A stretch of DNA of 64,000 nucleotides from Microbacterium sp. MYb45 (GTDB taxonomy: Bacteria > Actinomycetota > Actinomycetes > Actinomycetales > Microbacteriaceae): assembly GCF_002979655.1 (NCBI RefSeq), contig NZ_PCPG01000004.1, positions 186,001 to 250,000 of the forward strand. The letters run 5' to 3'. The notes under the pieces were generated by a model. That model had not been told where the DNA came from. It did not search any database and was given only the letters and a program-made list of their open reading frames with translations. Shown here in pieces: positions 55,595 to 63,383 of this stretch. Within the stretch, counting starts at the first letter, position 1. Each line of letters starts with the position of its first letter. Position numbers and translations under genes: made by a program.

Positions 55595-55983
55595 GAGGCG
55601 GCGCCGGCGGATCCGGAGGCTGCGTCCCCGTCGCGGCGGCGCTTCTCGAGCTCCTCGCGGAGCCGCCATTCCTCGATCTCGCGGTCGAGGTCGGCGATCT
55701 GCTGCTCGGTCGTGCGCGTGTCCGCCGGCGGCGAGGGACGCACGTCGGTGCGGGTGGCGGTCGGCCGCTCGGCGCGACGCACGCGAGGGATGGAGATGCC
55801 GGCCTCGCCGTACTCGCGTCCGATGGCGAACCACAGCACGCTGCCGACGAACGGCAACAGGATCACGATGATGATCCACACCATCTTCGGCAGGTGCTTC
55901 ACCAGGGCGCTGTCGCGGGTGATGATGTCGATCAGTGCGCCGATCATCAGGGCGATGACGAGGAGCGAGAACAGGAACGGCAT
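55591..55983 (-). CDS. PLDc_N-domain small membrane protein
   Basis: The 130-residue protein has two membrane helices (about residues 3-22 and 34-54) separated by a short loop, matching the phospholipase-D N-terminal (PLDc_N) domain. A charged tail with heptad-like LDREIEEWRLREELEKRRR (coiled coil, about 95-115) follows. It has no PLD catalytic HKD motif and likely anchors or scaffolds. The last codons overlap the convergent epimerase, both stops sharing CTAG. ATG has TACCCT six bases upstream. Confidence 0.85.
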   Translation of the reverse strand: MPFLFSLLVIALMIGALIDIITRDSALVKHLPKMVWIIIVILLPFVGSVLWFAIGREYGEAGISIPRVRRAERPTATRTDVRPSPPADTRTTEQQIADLDREIEEWRLREELEKRRRDGDAASGSAGAAS

Positions 55984-55989
55984 GAGTTC

Positions 55990-55995
55990 AGGGTA
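55990..55995 (-). promoter_or_regulatory. leaderless -10 for the PLDc_N gene
   Basis: TACCCT on the minus strand ends six bases before the ATG at 55983. Confidence 0.65.
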
Positions 55996-56033
55996 GACGA
56001 CGGCGTGCCGGACCGCGCCGACCCGAACCGCTT

Positions 56034-56963
56034 CTACGGCAGCAGGTGTCCGGCGGCGCGGAACAGCTCGTACCACTCGGGCCGGGTCAGCTCGAGGTCG
56101 GCGCCCATCGCGGCCTCGCGCACGCGCTGGGGTGTGGTCGTGCCGAGGACCACCTGCATGCCGGCGGGGTGACGGGTGATCCAGGCGGTCGCGATGGCGA
56201 GCGGAGTCACGCCGTACGACGCCGCGAGGCGATCGATCACCGCGTTCAGCTCGGGGTACTCGGGGTTGCCGAGGAACACGCCGTGACCGCGGCCGTCCTG
56301 GAACGGCGACCAGGCCTGGATCGTGATGCCGTTGATGCGGCAGTACTCCACGATGCCGCCACCGTCGCGCACGGCGCTCTGCTCGTGGCCGGCGATGTTC
56401 GCCGCGACCGGCTGAGCGAGGATCGGCGCATGGGTGATCGACAGCTGCAGCTGGTTGGCGACCAGCGGCTGCCGGACGGCCGTGCGGAGCAGATCGATCT
56501 GCCGCGGCGTGTGGTTCGAGACGCCGAAGGCGCGGACCTTGCCCGAGGCCTCCAGATCGTCGAACGCGCGGGCGACCTCTTCGGGCTCGACGAGGATGTC
56601 GGGGCGGTGGAGCAGCAGCACGTCGAGGCGGTCGGTCTGCAGGGCGGTGAGCGACCCTTCGACCTGGGTCACGATGTGCTCGTAGGAGAAGTCGAACGTC
56701 CCCTGCGCGGGCACGATCCCGCACTTGGTCTGCAGCACGATCTCGTCGCGCTCGGAGGCGCTGAGCCGCAGCGCATCGGCGAAGCGCGCCTCGCACTGGT
56801 GCATGCTCCCGCCGTAGATGTCGGCGTGGTCGAAGAAGTCGATGCCGGACTCCCGCGCTGTGGCGTAGAGCGCCCGGATGTGCGCCTCGTCCTTGTCGTT
56901 GATGCGCATCATGCCGGCGACGACGGCGGGGGCGGTGGACGATCCGAACGGCACGGTCTTCAT
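56034..56963 (-). CDS. aldo/keto reductase, YdhF-like
   Basis: This 309-residue reductase has the AKR tetrad Asp45, Tyr50, Lys80 and His119 (FFDHADIYGG, LQTKCG, LLLHRPD) and the LGTTTPQRV cofactor segment, most like E. coli YdhF. Substrate is unknown. The ATG at 56963 is preferred over an in-frame GTG at 56972, because TAGCGT ends seven bases before it and the GTG would overlap the promoter hexamer. Confidence 0.89.
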   Translation of the reverse strand: MKTVPFGSSTAPAVVAGMMRINDKDEAHIRALYATARESGIDFFDHADIYGGSMHQCEARFADALRLSASERDEIVLQTKCGIVPAQGTFDFSYEHIVTQVEGSLTALQTDRLDVLLLHRPDILVEPEEVARAFDDLEASGKVRAFGVSNHTPRQIDLLRTAVRQPLVANQLQLSITHAPILAQPVAANIAGHEQSAVRDGGGIVEYCRINGITIQAWSPFQDGRGHGVFLGNPEYPELNAVIDRLAASYGVTPLAIATAWITRHPAGMQVVLGTTTPQRVREAAMGADLELTRPEWYELFRAAGHLLP

Positions 56964-56970
56964 ACGGACC

Positions 56971-56976
56971 ACGCTA
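56971..56976 (-). promoter_or_regulatory. leaderless-type -10 for the YdhF-like gene
   Basis: TAGCGT on the minus strand ends seven bases before the ATG at 56963. Confidence 0.55.
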
Positions 56977-56992
56977 CTGTGCGCGTCCGACC

Positions 56993-57220
56993 TCAGTCGT
57001 CGACCGCGGATGCCGGGAGGAGTCTCGTGATCGGGATGTCGAGCGCCGCGGCGATGCCGGCGAGGTCGACGACGGTGAAGTCGACCTGACCCTCCAGCAG
57101 CTCCGAGAGCGCGTCCGGCGTGATGCCCGAGAGCTCGGACAGTCGAGCGAACGACAGCCCGGCGTGCATTCGCGCGCCGTTCACGGTGGATGCCAACATC
57201 TGACGCAATTCTGTCCCCAT
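56993..57220 (-). CDS. small XRE-type helix-turn-helix protein
   Basis: The 75-residue protein is almost entirely one HTH_3/XRE DNA-binding domain, with helices around ARMHAGLSFARLSELSGITP and ALSELLEGQVDFTVVDLAGI. It has no effector domain. It faces the divergent XRE/ImmA-like pair and may regulate it, but the target is unknown. ATG at 57220 with TAGCGT six bases upstream. Confidence 0.8.
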   Translation of the reverse strand: MGTELRQMLASTVNGARMHAGLSFARLSELSGITPDALSELLEGQVDFTVVDLAGIAAALDIPITRLLPASAVDD

Positions 57221-57226
57221 ACGCCT

Positions 57227-57232
57227 ACGCTA
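57227..57232 (-). promoter_or_regulatory. leaderless -10 for the small XRE gene
   Basis: TAGCGT on the minus strand ends six bases before the ATG at 57220. Confidence 0.65.
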
Positions 57233-57301
57233 GTACCCCGCACGGACACGCAGACCTGTCGATTGCACCATAATGGCGGCATTCTGGAGTCGGTGCGCTG
57301 C

Positions 57302-57307
57302 TATCGT
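57302..57307 (+). promoter_or_regulatory. leaderless-type -10 for the XRE/ImmA pair
   Basis: TATCGT ends seven bases before the GTG at 57315 and selects that start. Confidence 0.5.
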
Positions 57308-57314
57308 GAGCCGG

Positions 57315-57689
57315 GTGAAGACACCGGCCGAGGAATTCAACAACGCCGTGGGGCGCCAGATCCGCGGCGAGATCGCCGCGTCCAGGAGCAGCATCGCGGC
57401 GATGGCGCGCACCATCGGTATCGCGCGCAGCGCCCTCGACAACTACGTCACCGGCAAGCGTGCCATCCCGGTCCCGGTCGTCTACTCGGTCTGCGACGCT
57501 CTCGGCCTCGAGCCCCACGTGCTCTTCGCTCGCGCAGAGGAACGCCTCAGAGCAGACGGGGAGACGAGCGCGCGCATCACCCCGATCCGCCCCACCCCCG
57601 ATGTCGCCGGTCCGCGAGAAGATACCCGCGAGGTCGCCTTCGAATCCCGCACGTCGCACGACTCGGATACGGACGACCTCTACGACTAG
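57315..57689 (+). CDS. XRE-family transcriptional regulator
   Basis: The 124-residue protein has an XRE helix-turn-helix in its first 70 residues (GRQIRGEIAASRSSIAAMAR and IARSALDNYVTGKRAIPVPV) and an acidic, disordered C-terminal tail ending SDTDDLYD. The next gene encodes an ImmA/IrrE metallopeptidase. In such pairs the peptidase cuts the XRE repressor to release its targets. Start is the GTG at 57315. Longer in-frame starts would cover the promoter hexamer. Confidence 0.83.
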   Translation: MKTPAEEFNNAVGRQIRGEIAASRSSIAAMARTIGIARSALDNYVTGKRAIPVPVVYSVCDALGLEPHVLFARAEERLRADGETSARITPIRPTPDVAGPREDTREVAFESRTSHDSDTDDLYD

Positions 57690-57731
57690 CGGCGCATACG
57701 CTGCCGCCCCGGCACGGCGAGGAGGAGAGCG

Positions 57732-58124
57732 ATGGACGACCTTCTGCACCTCGCCGAGGAACAGCGACTGCGCATCGTCGAGGGTCCCGGCCGCACGCGC
57801 GGCGGCTTCGATCCCCTGACCCGCACGATCCGACTCAGTCCCGGTATGAGCGCGCGCACCACACGCAGTGTGCTCGCCCACGAGCTCGGGCATGCGCAGT
57901 TCGGGCACACTCCCGCGCGCGTGCCCGTGATCCGTGCGCAGCAGGAGCGCCAGGCCGACGAGTGGGCGGCCTGTCGGCTGATCACCTCACGTGCCTATGC
58001 CGAGGCAGAAGAGCTCCGCGGGCCGCACCTGGCCAGTCTGGCCTTCGAGCTCGGGGTCACCATCGAGCTGGTCACCGCCTACCAGCAGCTCCTGCGTCAG
58101 GGTGCCGTCCCGGTCGCTGGTTGA
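57732..58124 (+). CDS. ImmA/IrrE-family metallo-endopeptidase
   Basis: The 130-residue protein is a compact zinc metallopeptidase. HELGH (residues 50-54) gives the zinc-binding histidines and catalytic Glu, and Glu77 in ERQADEWAA is the likely third ligand. It is small for the family, so it is essentially the catalytic domain only, with no sensor. GAGGAGGAG precedes the ATG. It lies 42 bases downstream of the XRE gene, and together they form an ImmR/ImmA-like switch. Confidence 0.88.
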   Translation: MDDLLHLAEEQRLRIVEGPGRTRGGFDPLTRTIRLSPGMSARTTRSVLAHELGHAQFGHTPARVPVIRAQQERQADEWAACRLITSRAYAEAEELRGPHLASLAFELGVTIELVTAYQQLLRQGAVPVAG

Positions 58125-58132
58125 ATACCGTC

Positions 58133-58735
58133 ATGGCCTTCCTCGTCGCTCCCGCCCCCGTCACCCTCACCGGCGAACTCGTCGAACTCCGTCCGCTCGA
58201 GCGCTCGCACGTCGACGGTCTCATCGACGCCGTGCAGGAGGGCGACCTGTGGAAGACGGCCTGGTACACCTCGGTTCCGGCCCCCGACGGCGTGGGCGCA
58301 GAAGTCGACCGACGCCTCTCGCTCATCGAGAAGGGCGAGATGGTGCCGTTCACCGCTTTCGGTGCCGACGGACGCATCCTCGGACTCACCTCGTACTACG
58401 ACATCGTCGCCGACGTCCCGCGTCTGCACATCGGCTACACCTGGAACCGTCCGTCCGCCCACGGCACGGGCACGAACGCCGAGTCCAAGCTCCTCCTGCT
58501 CCGGCACGCCTTCGAGACGCTCGGGGTGTTCCGCGTCGGCCTGACCACGCAGTGGGTCAACTTCCAGTCCCGCACAGCCATCGAGCGGCTCGGAGCCAAG
58601 CAGGACGGCGTGATGCGAGCCATGAGCCGCTACCGCAACGGCGCGCTGCGCGACAGCGTGGAGTTCTCGATCATCGAGCCGGAGTGGCCCGCGGTGCAGG
58701 CCAACCTCGAGGCGAGGCTCGCCAAACGACGTTGA
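58133..58735 (+). CDS. GNAT-family N-acetyltransferase
   Basis: This 200-residue acetyltransferase resembles the RimJ/RimL-like GNAT proteins, with GELVELRPLERSHVDGLIDA at the start and the acetyl-CoA region around GYTWNRPSAHGTGTNAESKL (about residues 103-122). Likely substrates are protein N-termini or small amines, undetermined. It starts 8 bases after the metallopeptidase. TTGAAT six bases before the ATG may provide its own leaderless promoter. Confidence 0.87.
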   Translation: MAFLVAPAPVTLTGELVELRPLERSHVDGLIDAVQEGDLWKTAWYTSVPAPDGVGAEVDRRLSLIEKGEMVPFTAFGADGRILGLTSYYDIVADVPRLHIGYTWNRPSAHGTGTNAESKLLLLRHAFETLGVFRVGLTTQWVNFQSRTAIERLGAKQDGVMRAMSRYRNGALRDSVEFSIIEPEWPAVQANLEARLAKRR

Positions 58736-58755
58736 GCGGACCGCGTTGAGCGGAC
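58730..58755. repeat. 12-bp direct repeat at the acetyltransferase stop
   Basis: CGTTGAGCGGAC occurs at 58730-58741 and 58744-58755. The first copy contains the stop codon and the second begins the terminator stem. Confidence 0.7.
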
Positions 58756-58770
58756 GGCATTGCCGTCCGC
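58750..58770. terminator. bidirectional hairpin between convergent genes
   Basis: GCGGACGGC (58750-58758) pairs with GCCGTCCGC (58762-58770) around ATT, in the 41-base gap between the stops of the acetyltransferase and a small membrane protein. Confidence 0.7.
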
Positions 58771-58776
58771 GATGCG

Positions 58777-59004
58777 TCACTCGGTGGCGTTGCCCGACCA
58801 GTTGTTCGACCGGCGGGTGGCCGACCCTCCCTGGCGGAGCATGAACGCCATCGCCAGCGTGACGAGGAGGAGGCCGCCGCAGAACGCGAGCGCCTGGAAG
58901 TCGGGCAGCCCGAACGAGATGCCCATCGTCCAGATGCCTCCGATGAAGAGGATCATGAAGAAGAGGAAGCTGAGGATCACGGGATCTCCTGTCGTCGGTG
59001 CCAT
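58777..59004 (-). CDS. small membrane protein of unknown function
   Basis: The 75-residue protein has two membrane helices (about residues 9-29 and 36-56) and a short polar tail (SATRRSNNWSGNATE). I recognise no family. The ATG at 59004 has TATCCT five bases upstream, and the gene ends at a shared hairpin, which support it as a real transcription unit. Confidence 0.7.
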   Translation of the reverse strand: MAPTTGDPVILSFLFFMILFIGGIWTMGISFGLPDFQALAFCGGLLLVTLAMAFMLRQGGSATRRSNNWSGNATE

Positions 59005-59009
59005 TTACC

Positions 59010-59015
59010 AGGATA
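59010..59015 (-). promoter_or_regulatory. leaderless-type -10 for the small membrane protein
   Basis: TATCCT on the minus strand ends five bases before the ATG at 59004. Confidence 0.45.
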
Positions 59016-59070
59016 GCCCCGGCGCGGAAACCCCCTGTGCACCGGACTCGCGGCCTGGTGTCCTCGGAGG

Positions 59071-59682
59071 ATGAAGACACCATTGACCGCGGTCGCCGTC
59101 TCCTGCACCCTGAAGCCGTCGCCCGCCTCCTCCAGTTCCGACCTTCTCGCCACGCAGCTGCTCGAGGCCCTCGCCGGTCACGGCATCACGGGCGACCTGG
59201 TCCGCGCCGTCGATCTGTCGATCAGCCCCGGCGTGGAGAAGGACATGGGTGACGGCGACGAGTGGCCGAGCGTGCGCCGACGCATCCTCGACGCCGACAT
59301 CCTCGTGTTCGCCACTCCCACGTGGATGGGACAGCACTCCAGCGTCGCGCAGCGCGTGCTCGAACGCCTCGACGCCGAGCTCGGCGAGACAGACGCGCGA
59401 GGACGGCCCACCCTCTTCGACAAGGTCGCGATCGCGGGCATCGTCGGCAACGAGGACGGAGCCCACCACATCGCGGCGATCCTCTTCCAGTCGCTGAACG
59501 ACGTCGGTTTCACCATCCCGGCCCAGGGCTCGGTCTACTGGAACGGGGAGGCGATGCACACCACCGATTACAAGGACCTCGACGAGACCCCCGAGAAGGT
59601 CGCCTCGGCGATCGGGACGGCGGCGCGGAACGCCGCGCACCTCGCTCGGCTGCTCAAGGCGCAGGAGTACCCGGCGGGGTGA
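59071..59682 (+). CDS. flavodoxin-fold NAD(P)H-dependent oxidoreductase
   Basis: The 203-residue protein has a flavodoxin-like FMN site. AVSCTLKPSPASSSSDLLATQ is the phosphate loop (about residues 8-28) and FATPTWMGQHSSVAQRVLERL the isoalloxazine-contacting stretch. It belongs with NADPH-dependent FMN reductases and WrbA-like quinone reductases and might supply FMNH2 or detoxify quinones. ATG at 59071 directly follows GGAGG, and TGTCCT lies six bases upstream, a weak match to the leaderless pattern. Confidence 0.86.
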   Translation: MKTPLTAVAVSCTLKPSPASSSSDLLATQLLEALAGHGITGDLVRAVDLSISPGVEKDMGDGDEWPSVRRRILDADILVFATPTWMGQHSSVAQRVLERLDAELGETDARGRPTLFDKVAIAGIVGNEDGAHHIAAILFQSLNDVGFTIPAQGSVYWNGEAMHTTDYKDLDETPEKVASAIGTAARNAAHLARLLKAQEYPAG

Positions 59683-59688
59683 TGTCGA

Positions 59689-60189
59689 TCACCCCGTGAG
59701 GTCGAGCACCCACTCGTTCACGGTCAGTTCTGCGCCCCGGAACGCCTCAGTGAACGTGCCGACCAGGGCGAAGCCGTTCCGGCGGCAGACGCTGTTGGAC
59801 GCGGGGTTGTCGACGCCGGGGAATGCGGTGAGGAAACGCCTGTCACCTCGATGTGCGCGGGCATCGTCGATGAGCAGGGCGAGGGCTTTCGATGCCACGC
59901 CGCGCCCCTGCGCCTCGGGGCGGACGAACCAGCCGGTCTCCAGCGCGGGCTCGTCCCGCCAGTCCATGCGCCAGTAACCGATCGAACCGAGCGACGCCCC
60001 CTCGGGGTCTTCGATCACGAACATCCGTGCCTCGCCGGAGGCCACGAGCCGCAGATAGCGGGCCTGACGTTCGACGACCTGCTCCTCGGTCTCGGGACCG
60101 TTCAGATGAGCCGTCATCGCGGGGGTGTTGGCGGCATGCAGCAGCTCGAGGTCGTTCTCGGACCAGAGTCGGAGGCGGAGGGAATCCAT
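59689..60189 (-). CDS. GNAT-family N-acetyltransferase (RimJ/RimL-like)
   Basis: The 166-residue acetyltransferase shows LRLRLWSENDLELLHAANTP at the start and the acetyl-CoA loop VRPEAQGRGVASKALALLID (about residues 88-107, with the Q/RxxGxG/A motif). Asn in DNPASNSVCRRNGF is typical of RimJ/RimL-like members. Substrate undetermined. It ends 6 bases from the convergent FMN reductase. Confidence 0.87.
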   Translation of the reverse strand: MDSLRLRLWSENDLELLHAANTPAMTAHLNGPETEEQVVERQARYLRLVASGEARMFVIEDPEGASLGSIGYWRMDWRDEPALETGWFVRPEAQGRGVASKALALLIDDARAHRGDRRFLTAFPGVDNPASNSVCRRNGFALVGTFTEAFRGAELTVNEWVLDLTG

Positions 60190-60232
60190 GCACGGATGTT
60201 CGCATGAGCCACCGACGCTCTACCGGATCGGC

Positions 60233-61243
60233 TCACCGACGGAAGGTGACGACCTCATCCCGGCGCGATTTCTCGAGCGTCAGACCGGCGAGCTCGAGGC
60301 GCCGATACGCCCGTCTCGGCAATGGCGGCAGCTCGGCGGAGAACCCTCGGGGCGGCTTCGCGATCCCGGTGACCACCGAGAGGTCGACACCGGACCCGCC
60401 GCGCGCTTCGAAGCGCGCGTAGTCGCTGCGGGTCCGCCAACGGAGGAGCTCGAGGTCCCGGAACGGGATCGAGTAACGGGCCTCCCCCACGCGGATCCGG
60501 AGTTCGTCGTTGCCGAAGGCGACAGCGCACTGCTGCGTGCGGCGACGCAGGATCGCGGTGAACGCCAGGTATACGGGGAGTCCGACCACGATCCCGAGGA
60601 GGAGGATGGCGAGGCGCGGGCCCATCCGCATCGCGAGGTCGTCGAGCGCGATCAGCGCGACGACACCGAGGAGCCCGAACACCACGACGATCGCCACGAT
60701 CGCCTGCGTGAGGCTGCGCATCCGGAGCTCGATGCCGGGGAACCGCACGACCGAACCGTCGCCGCTCTCCTCGCGTTCCCACTCCGGGGCCACGGGCAGC
60801 GGGCGTTTCTTCGCATCCCGGCGCCCGAGCAGATCGGTGACGCGACTGAGCAGCCCGAGCCAGATCCATCCGACCGCGGGGATCGCCGCCATCTGCAGCA
60901 CCACGGCGACACCGCGAACGGCAGCGGGGAACGGGTCGAGCAGGTCTCCCCCGAACTCGATCACCGAGGCGACGAGCACGCCCAGGACCACGGCCACGAT
61001 CACGTGGAGGATCGCGCCGTTGCGCGCGGGCACCATGTCGAACGTCGCATTCACGAACGCGAAGCCGAAGCACCAGCCGCCGACCAGCATGAGCAGGAAG
61101 GGGAAGAAGCTCAAGTCATCGCCCGCGACCGTGAAGACGATGGCGGCGAGCAGCAGCACCGCGCCCCAGAGGAGCGGGTTGCGCACCAGTTTCCGGGTCA
61201 CGCCCGTACGCACCCGCGCGTCGGCGGTGGTGTTCTCCGTCAT
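60233..61243 (-). CDS. integral membrane protein of unknown function
   Basis: The 336-residue protein has two pairs of helices (about residues 25-70 and 83-120) and a further pair near 185-235. These are followed by a C-terminal cytoplasmic region with a PH-like pattern (CAVAFGNDELRIRVGEARYS, then IPFRDLELLRW). I recognise no named family. ATG at 61243 overlaps the winged-helix regulator stop by four bases, making it the third gene of a three-gene operon. Confidence 0.75.
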   Translation of the reverse strand: MTENTTADARVRTGVTRKLVRNPLLWGAVLLLAAIVFTVAGDDLSFFPFLLMLVGGWCFGFAFVNATFDMVPARNGAILHVIVAVVLGVLVASVIEFGGDLLDPFPAAVRGVAVVLQMAAIPAVGWIWLGLLSRVTDLLGRRDAKKRPLPVAPEWEREESGDGSVVRFPGIELRMRSLTQAIVAIVVVFGLLGVVALIALDDLAMRMGPRLAILLLGIVVGLPVYLAFTAILRRRTQQCAVAFGNDELRIRVGEARYSIPFRDLELLRWRTRSDYARFEARGGSGVDLSVVTGIAKPPRGFSAELPPLPRRAYRRLELAGLTLEKSRRDEVVTFRR

Positions 61244-61575
61244 CGGGATCCGCCCGCCTGCCCGCGTGCCGCGCGCACGATCTCCTCGAGCCGGCGGAGA
61301 TAGGCGTCGAAGGACTCCCGCCCCGCCTCGGTCAGGGCGATGCGACGCGCGCGCTGATCGGTGGGGCTGTTCGTCACGACGACGACTCCCGCATCCGTCA
61401 GAGCGGACACGTGCTTCGACAGCGCGGACTTGCTCACCCCGACCAGGCGGAGCAGCGTCGAGAACTCGATGTAGTCCGCGGGGGCCAGGGCGGAGAGCAC
61501 GCTCAAACGCACCGGCTCGTGCAGCAGCGGATCGAGGCGCGGCGCCACCGCATCCTCTCCCTGCGCGTCACTCAT
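61240..61575 (-). CDS. winged-helix transcriptional regulator
   Basis: The 111-residue protein is a single winged-helix domain (RLSVLSALAPADYIEFSTLL, VSKSALSKHVSALTDAGVVV, the wing at TDQRARRIALTEAGRESF) of the MarR/transcriptional-regulator HTH_27 type. It is probably the repressor of its own operon through the inverted repeat at 62035-62053. I chose ATG at 61575, which overlaps the upstream stop by eight bases (ATGAGTGA) behind a GGGAAGCGAG ribosome site. A longer form from 61608 is less likely. Confidence 0.85.
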   Translation of the reverse strand: MSDAQGEDAVAPRLDPLLHEPVRLSVLSALAPADYIEFSTLLRLVGVSKSALSKHVSALTDAGVVVVTNSPTDQRARRIALTEAGRESFDAYLRRLEEIVRAARGQAGGSR

Positions 61576-62005
61576 CTCGCTTCCCGGATGCCACCGGGGT
61601 GGGTGCACTCGCGAGGCGCTGCAGACCCGGTCGGCAGACGAGGAGGATCACCACGACGGCGGCGAGCGCTCCGATCGTGTTGGGGAGGATCCATCCCGCC
61701 GCGCGCACGGGGAACTGCACGGCGGCGAATGCGGCGAGCGCCAGCAGGGCACCGCCCCAGACCAGCCAGGCGCCGGCGCGGTCGGACCAGGTCAGCCGCA
61801 GCCGGATCGACAGCATCGAGAAGAGCCCGACGATCCCCAGCACGATGAGTGCCGAGAGGTAGATCATGTCCATGTCGATCATCAGCCCGATCGCCAGCGC
61901 TCCCGCCGACGCCACCAGGGAGGCGACCCACGCCCCGTTCCACACCGACACGCTCTTCGTCTGCTTCACGGCCGCGAGGCGGGCCGCTGCTTCGTCACTG
62001 TCCAT
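61568..62005 (-). CDS. small membrane protein of unknown function
   Basis: The 145-residue protein has four predicted membrane helices (about residues 25-43, 48-66, 76-96 and 103-123) and resembles small actinobacterial multi-pass proteins cotranscribed with winged-helix regulators. No enzymatic motif is seen. It heads the operon and is expressed from a promoter embedded in an inverted repeat. GAGGGG precedes its ATG. Confidence 0.75.
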   Translation of the reverse strand: MDSDEAAARLAAVKQTKSVSVWNGAWVASLVASAGALAIGLMIDMDMIYLSALIVLGIVGLFSMLSIRLRLTWSDRAGAWLVWGGALLALAAFAAVQFPVRAAGWILPNTIGALAAVVVILLVCRPGLQRLASAPTPVASGKRDE

Positions 62006-62034
62006 GTTTCCCCTCGAATTTCGTTTCGCGAGAA

Positions 62035-62053
62035 GAAACTAACATGTAGTTTC
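62035..62053. promoter_or_regulatory. inverted-repeat operator over the -10 of the winged-helix operon
   Basis: GAAACTA (62035-62041) and TAGTTTC (62047-62053) form a perfect inverted repeat around ACATG. It covers the -10 and part of the spacer, the expected place for autorepression by the winged-helix protein encoded in the operon. Confidence 0.6.
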
Positions 62054-62064
62054 CTCGTGGGCAA
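62036..62064 (-). promoter_or_regulatory. promoter of the membrane-protein/winged-helix operon
   Basis: On the minus strand TTGCCC (62059-62064) and TAGTTT (62036-62041) are 17 bases apart, giving a leader of about 25 bases before the ATG at 62005. Confidence 0.6.
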
Positions 62065-62253
62065 CCACTGCGGAGCGATTCGGTACGAAGCGGGTTGGGA
62101 GCGGGTGAAGGTGCGGGTGGCACCCGGGTGAGCGTTGCGGGTGATTTCGCGTCGTCGCCACGTCCGCACGGGCGAGCGCGACCAATAATCACCAGAGAGC
62201 CCGTGACTCCTCCGGCCGCGGGCGAATCATCGACGAGAGGACGTGCGGCGCTC

Positions 62254-63345
62254 ATGTGCACACGAGTTGTCTGGCCCGATGCCAATGGTGCAGTCATCGT
62301 TGGCCGAAACATGGACTTCCATATGGACCTGCTCTCCAACCTCTGGAAGCTCCCCCGTGGCATCGAGCGCTCCGACGGTGTCCATGGCACCCTCACCTGG
62401 AAGGCCAAGTACGGAAGCATCATCGCGACGGCGTTCGACCTCATCGCGTGCGACGGCATGAACGAGAAGGGCTTCGCGGGTCACATCCTGTGGCTTGCCG
62501 AATCCGACTACGGCAGACCCGCAGCGGATGCGACTCAGCTGAGCCAGGCGGTGTGGCTGCAGTACTATCTCGACAACTTCGCCACGGTCGCCGAGGCCGT
62601 CGCGTGGACGAACGAGTCGCAGGTGCAGATCGCTCAGCTCTTCGACCCGACGGGGCACCTCGTTCCCACGCTGCACCTGGCGATCAACGACGCGACCGGC
62701 GACTCGGCGATCATCGAGTACACCGACGGTAAGCCGAAGGTGTACCACAGCCGCGAGTACCAGGTGATGACCAACTCCCCGACGTTCGACAAGCAGCTCG
62801 ACCTCGTGAAGGAGGTCGAAGGCCTCGGCGGTGACAAGCCGCTTCCCGGGTCGACCTTGGCCAGTGATCGCTTCGCGCGCGCCTCCTTCTACGTGGCGCA
62901 CCAGAAACAGCCGAAGACTCAGATCGAGGCGATCTCGGCGATGTTCAGCATCATCCGCAACGCGGCACAGCCGTTCCGAACGCCAGAGGAGGGCAAACCC
63001 GACGCGTCGCAGACCATCTGGCAGGTGGTGCTCGACCTCACCAACATGCGCTACGCCTTCGAATCGACGACCCGACCGAACATCGTCTGGGTCGATTTCG
63101 CCGACATGAGCTTCAACGAGGGCACCAAAATCCTCAAGCTCGACCTGGTGGGGCGACTGGCTTTGGAGGGCGGCCTGGTCGGCAACGCCAGCCACCATTT
63201 CGCGGATGTCGGAGAGCTCGGCCAGCAGGTGCTGGCCACCGGGACCGAAGCACTCGAGTTCGTGGCGCGCAAGCAGGACGAGTTCGCCGCGATCACGAAG
63301 GCCGTTCAGAGCCTGGTCGGCGAGAAGAAGCCCCACGCCGCATAA
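62254..63345 (+). CDS. choloylglycine hydrolase/linear amide C-N hydrolase family protein
   Basis: The 363-residue enzyme belongs to the Ntn-hydrolases that include bile-salt hydrolase and penicillin V acylase. After Met removal the nucleophile is Cys2 (MCTRVVWPD), with Arg18 and Asp21 in VGRNMDF as the expected active-site partners. That fixes the ATG at 62254, although the frame opens earlier. No signal peptide precedes the Cys, so it is cytoplasmic. Likely substrates are N-acyl amides such as acyl-homoserine lactones or penicillin V, unproven. A 248-base region separates it from the divergent operon and holds no further gene that I can see. Confidence 0.9.
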   Translation: MCTRVVWPDANGAVIVGRNMDFHMDLLSNLWKLPRGIERSDGVHGTLTWKAKYGSIIATAFDLIACDGMNEKGFAGHILWLAESDYGRPAADATQLSQAVWLQYYLDNFATVAEAVAWTNESQVQIAQLFDPTGHLVPTLHLAINDATGDSAIIEYTDGKPKVYHSREYQVMTNSPTFDKQLDLVKEVEGLGGDKPLPGSTLASDRFARASFYVAHQKQPKTQIEAISAMFSIIRNAAQPFRTPEEGKPDASQTIWQVVLDLTNMRYAFESTTRPNIVWVDFADMSFNEGTKILKLDLVGRLALEGGLVGNASHHFADVGELGQQVLATGTEALEFVARKQDEFAAITKAVQSLVGEKKPHAA

Positions 63346-63383
63346 CGCCCGGCACCGCCCGATCGACTCTCGAGGAAACGCCT

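Noticed and set aside
56993..58124. Possible prophage or ICE remnant suggested by the XRE/ImmA genes.
   Set aside because: No integrase, excisionase, structural gene, att-like direct repeat or base-composition shift is visible on either side.
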